The notes under the pieces: generated by a model
What the model saw: the letters and a program-made list of their open reading frames with translations, nothing else
The model's database searches: none
What the model was told of the DNA's origin: nothing
NCBI GenBank assembly: GCA_050260095.1
Contig: JBLNBQ010000022.1
Location: forward strand, 1-29,615
DNA from: JBLNBQ01 sp050260095
GTDB taxonomy: Bacteria > Bacillota > UBA5301 > DYFA01
Reading direction: 5' to 3'
Length of the DNA stretch: 29,615 bases
Shown: positions 28,675-29,615 of the stretch, piece after piece
How positions within the stretch are numbered: the stretch's first letter is position 1
Layout of the letters: each line of letters starts with the position of its first letter
Program-made: the position numbers and the translations under genes

Positions 28675-29301
28675 CTAGAGCTTGCGCAGCACCAGGACTA
28701 CCTTGCCCAGGATGGTCACCTCGCGGCAAAGGATCGGTTCGAGGGCTGGGTTTTCCGGCTGGAGACGAATCCAGCCGTTCTCGCGGTAAAACGTCTTCAC
28801 CGTCGCCTCATCGCCCAGCAGCGCAGCCACGATCTCGCCGTTTTCGGCCGTGGGCTGACGCCGGATCACGACCAGATCGCCGTCGTAGATGCCCGCCCCA
28901 ATCATCGACTCGCCTCGCACCCGGAGCGCGAAAGTGTCGCCCTCTCCCACCAGGCGCCGCGGGAGCGGCAACTCGTCGTCGTGCGACTCTTCCGCCAGGA
29001 GCGGCTGCCCGGCGGCAATGCACCCGAGGAGGGGAACGTTCACGGTAGAGGCGTGTTCGCTCCGTTCCTCGCCCCGCTCGGCCGGGCGGGCGCGCTGAGA
29101 GAGTTCGATCGCCCGGTGCTTATAGGAGCCCTTGCGGATGAAGCCCTTCGCCTCCAGCGCCGCCAGGTGCTGGTGGACCGTGGCCGTGGAAGAGACGCCC
29201 ACCGCCTGGGCAATCTCACGGACCGTCGGCATCGTGCCGCAGGCCGACATCTCTTCGAGATAACGGAGTACAGCTTCCTGCTTGGGTGAAAGCCCCTTCA
29301 T
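28675..29301 (-). CDS. lexA: LexA repressor
   Basis: A 208-residue SOS repressor with self-cleaving serine protease domain. The winged helix at 1-65 (LSPKQEAVLRYLEEM, TMPTVREIAQAVGVSSTATV) recognises the SOS box. The cleavage site is A97-G98 in CIAAGQP. The catalytic serine is S132 in RGESMIGAGIYDGD and the catalytic lysine is K169 in ATVKTFY. RecA filaments trigger cleavage after DNA damage. ATG 29301 has GAGGGGG 7 nt upstream. A LexA-like box overlaps the promoter, so it is likely self-regulated. Two genes follow in the same direction at short spacing. Confidence 0.95.
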   Translation of the reverse strand: MKGLSPKQEAVLRYLEEMSACGTMPTVREIAQAVGVSSTATVHQHLAALEAKGFIRKGSYKHRAIELSQRARPAERGEERSEHASTVNVPLLGCIAAGQPLLAEESHDDELPLPRRLVGEGDTFALRVRGESMIGAGIYDGDLVVIRRQPTAENGEIVAALLGDEATVKTFYRENGWIRLQPENPALEPILCREVTILGKVVLVLRKL

Positions 29302-29336
29302 CAGGCCGCCCCCTCGGTGGCAACGATTTCCTCTTC

Positions 29337-29366
29337 ATTCTAGCACAACGCCGGGCGGAGTGGCAA
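29337..29366 (-). promoter_or_regulatory. Promoter of lexA
   Basis: On the minus strand TTGCCA (29361-29366), an 18 nt spacer and TAGAAT (29337-29342), with TG one base before the -10 as an extended element. It lies 35 nt before the lexA start codon. Confidence 0.65.
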
Positions 29367-29377
29367 ACAAATTTTCG
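29364..29377 (-). promoter_or_regulatory. LexA (SOS) box on the lexA promoter
   Basis: The minus-strand sequence CGAAAATTTGTTTG fits the Bacillota SOS box CGAACRNRYGTTYG at most positions; the mismatches are the fifth base and one central base. It overlaps the -35 element by three bases, so a bound LexA would block RNA polymerase, as expected for autoregulation. Confidence 0.6.
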
Positions 29378-29459
29378 GCGTGAGCCCGGCGACCCGGCTG
29401 GTCTTCGGTGCCCAGACTATTTCCTGCGAACACCACCCCACATGATGCCTCCGGGGACC

Positions 29460-29615
29460 TCAGGGGAGAGGTGCGGCCTGGGTAGAGTGGAGCACTGCAG
29501 CATGCACAAGCTGCCACTGGGTTCGCCCATAGAGCCGCAGGAGGCCAAGGTTGGCGAAGTAATCGGGAGTAAATTCCCGGGACTTGCTCTTGCGCCTCCT
29601 GCGGGTCTTTTTGTT
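29460..29615 (-). CDS. Partial ORF at the right edge, unknown
   Basis: A minus-strand frame enters from the right edge and ends at a TGA at 29460-29462, giving 51 residues. It starts with a basic run (NKKTRRRRKSKSREF), then TPDYFANLGLLRLYGRTQWQ and LVHAAVLHSTQAAPLP. The basic stretch suggests nucleic-acid binding, possibly the tail of a transposase, but I do not recognise a family. Low confidence that it is a real gene end. The stretch from 29378 to 29459 shows nothing else. Confidence 0.3.
   Translation of the reverse strand, partial: NKKTRRRRKSKSREFTPDYFANLGLLRLYGRTQWQLVHAAVLHSTQAAPLP

Noticed and set aside
29426..29440. GCGAACACCACC considered as a second LexA box
   Set aside because: Only one half-site (CGAAC) is present and the other half does not match GTTYG.

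Overview
The window is about 29.6 kb of GC-rich bacterial DNA. Its gene content points to a spore-forming, high-GC member of the Bacillota (Symbiobacterium-, Limnochordia- or deep Clostridia-like). The signs are a CotS-type coat kinase, the conserved order ispE - GntR - nucleotidyltransferase - spoVG, a Bacillota-type LexA with its own operator, a LysM-BsuPI protein, strong AGGAGG ribosome binding sites and frequent GTG or TTG starts. The lineage is an inference; no rRNA is present.

Layout. 1-464: decayed coding sequence. 465-2814: a CotS-like kinase (-) and an MFS exporter (+), divergent. 2904-9176: two large exported proteins sharing a 315 bp divergent intergenic region. One is a 1376-residue secreted mosaic (TPR, alternating Ig-like and FN3 modules, polyproline, discoidin domain); the other is a ten-heme cytochrome c that is a tandem duplication of a five-heme NrfA-like unit. 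9440-10758: lysA behind a near-consensus promoter. 10776-15027: many short, broken or split genes: a DUF3052 remnant, a GAF protein, a DUF438/hemerythrin/PAS protein split by a frameshift, tRNA-Gln(UUG), a beta-barrel-like pseudogene with two lesions, a small exported protein, and spoVG.

15027-19826 is a minus-strand housekeeping block: dac-type carboxypeptidase, ispE, GntR regulator, MobA-like nucleotidyltransferase, two DUF2007 proteins and spoVG. 19889-23374 is metal transport: feoB-feoA behind a promoter with two Fur-like 7-1-7 boxes, facing a CDF exporter whose stop codon overlaps the feoA stop. 23434-27141 holds three exported or membrane proteins that I cannot fully assign: an unknown, a two-TM HExxH zincin-like protein, and a secreted HD-domain-like protein. 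27288-29377 is a likely lexA - lysM/bsuPI - nitroreductase unit with a LexA box on the lexA promoter. A partial ORF runs off the right edge.

The strongest candidates for new biology are the divergent pair of mosaic surface protein and decaheme cytochrome (possibly extracellular electron transfer or cell-surface redox chemistry), the exported HD-domain protein, and the membrane zincin with its divergent partner. Four apparent frameshifts between 12.7 and 15.3 kb suggest either local gene decay or sequence errors and should be checked before any split gene is taken as real.
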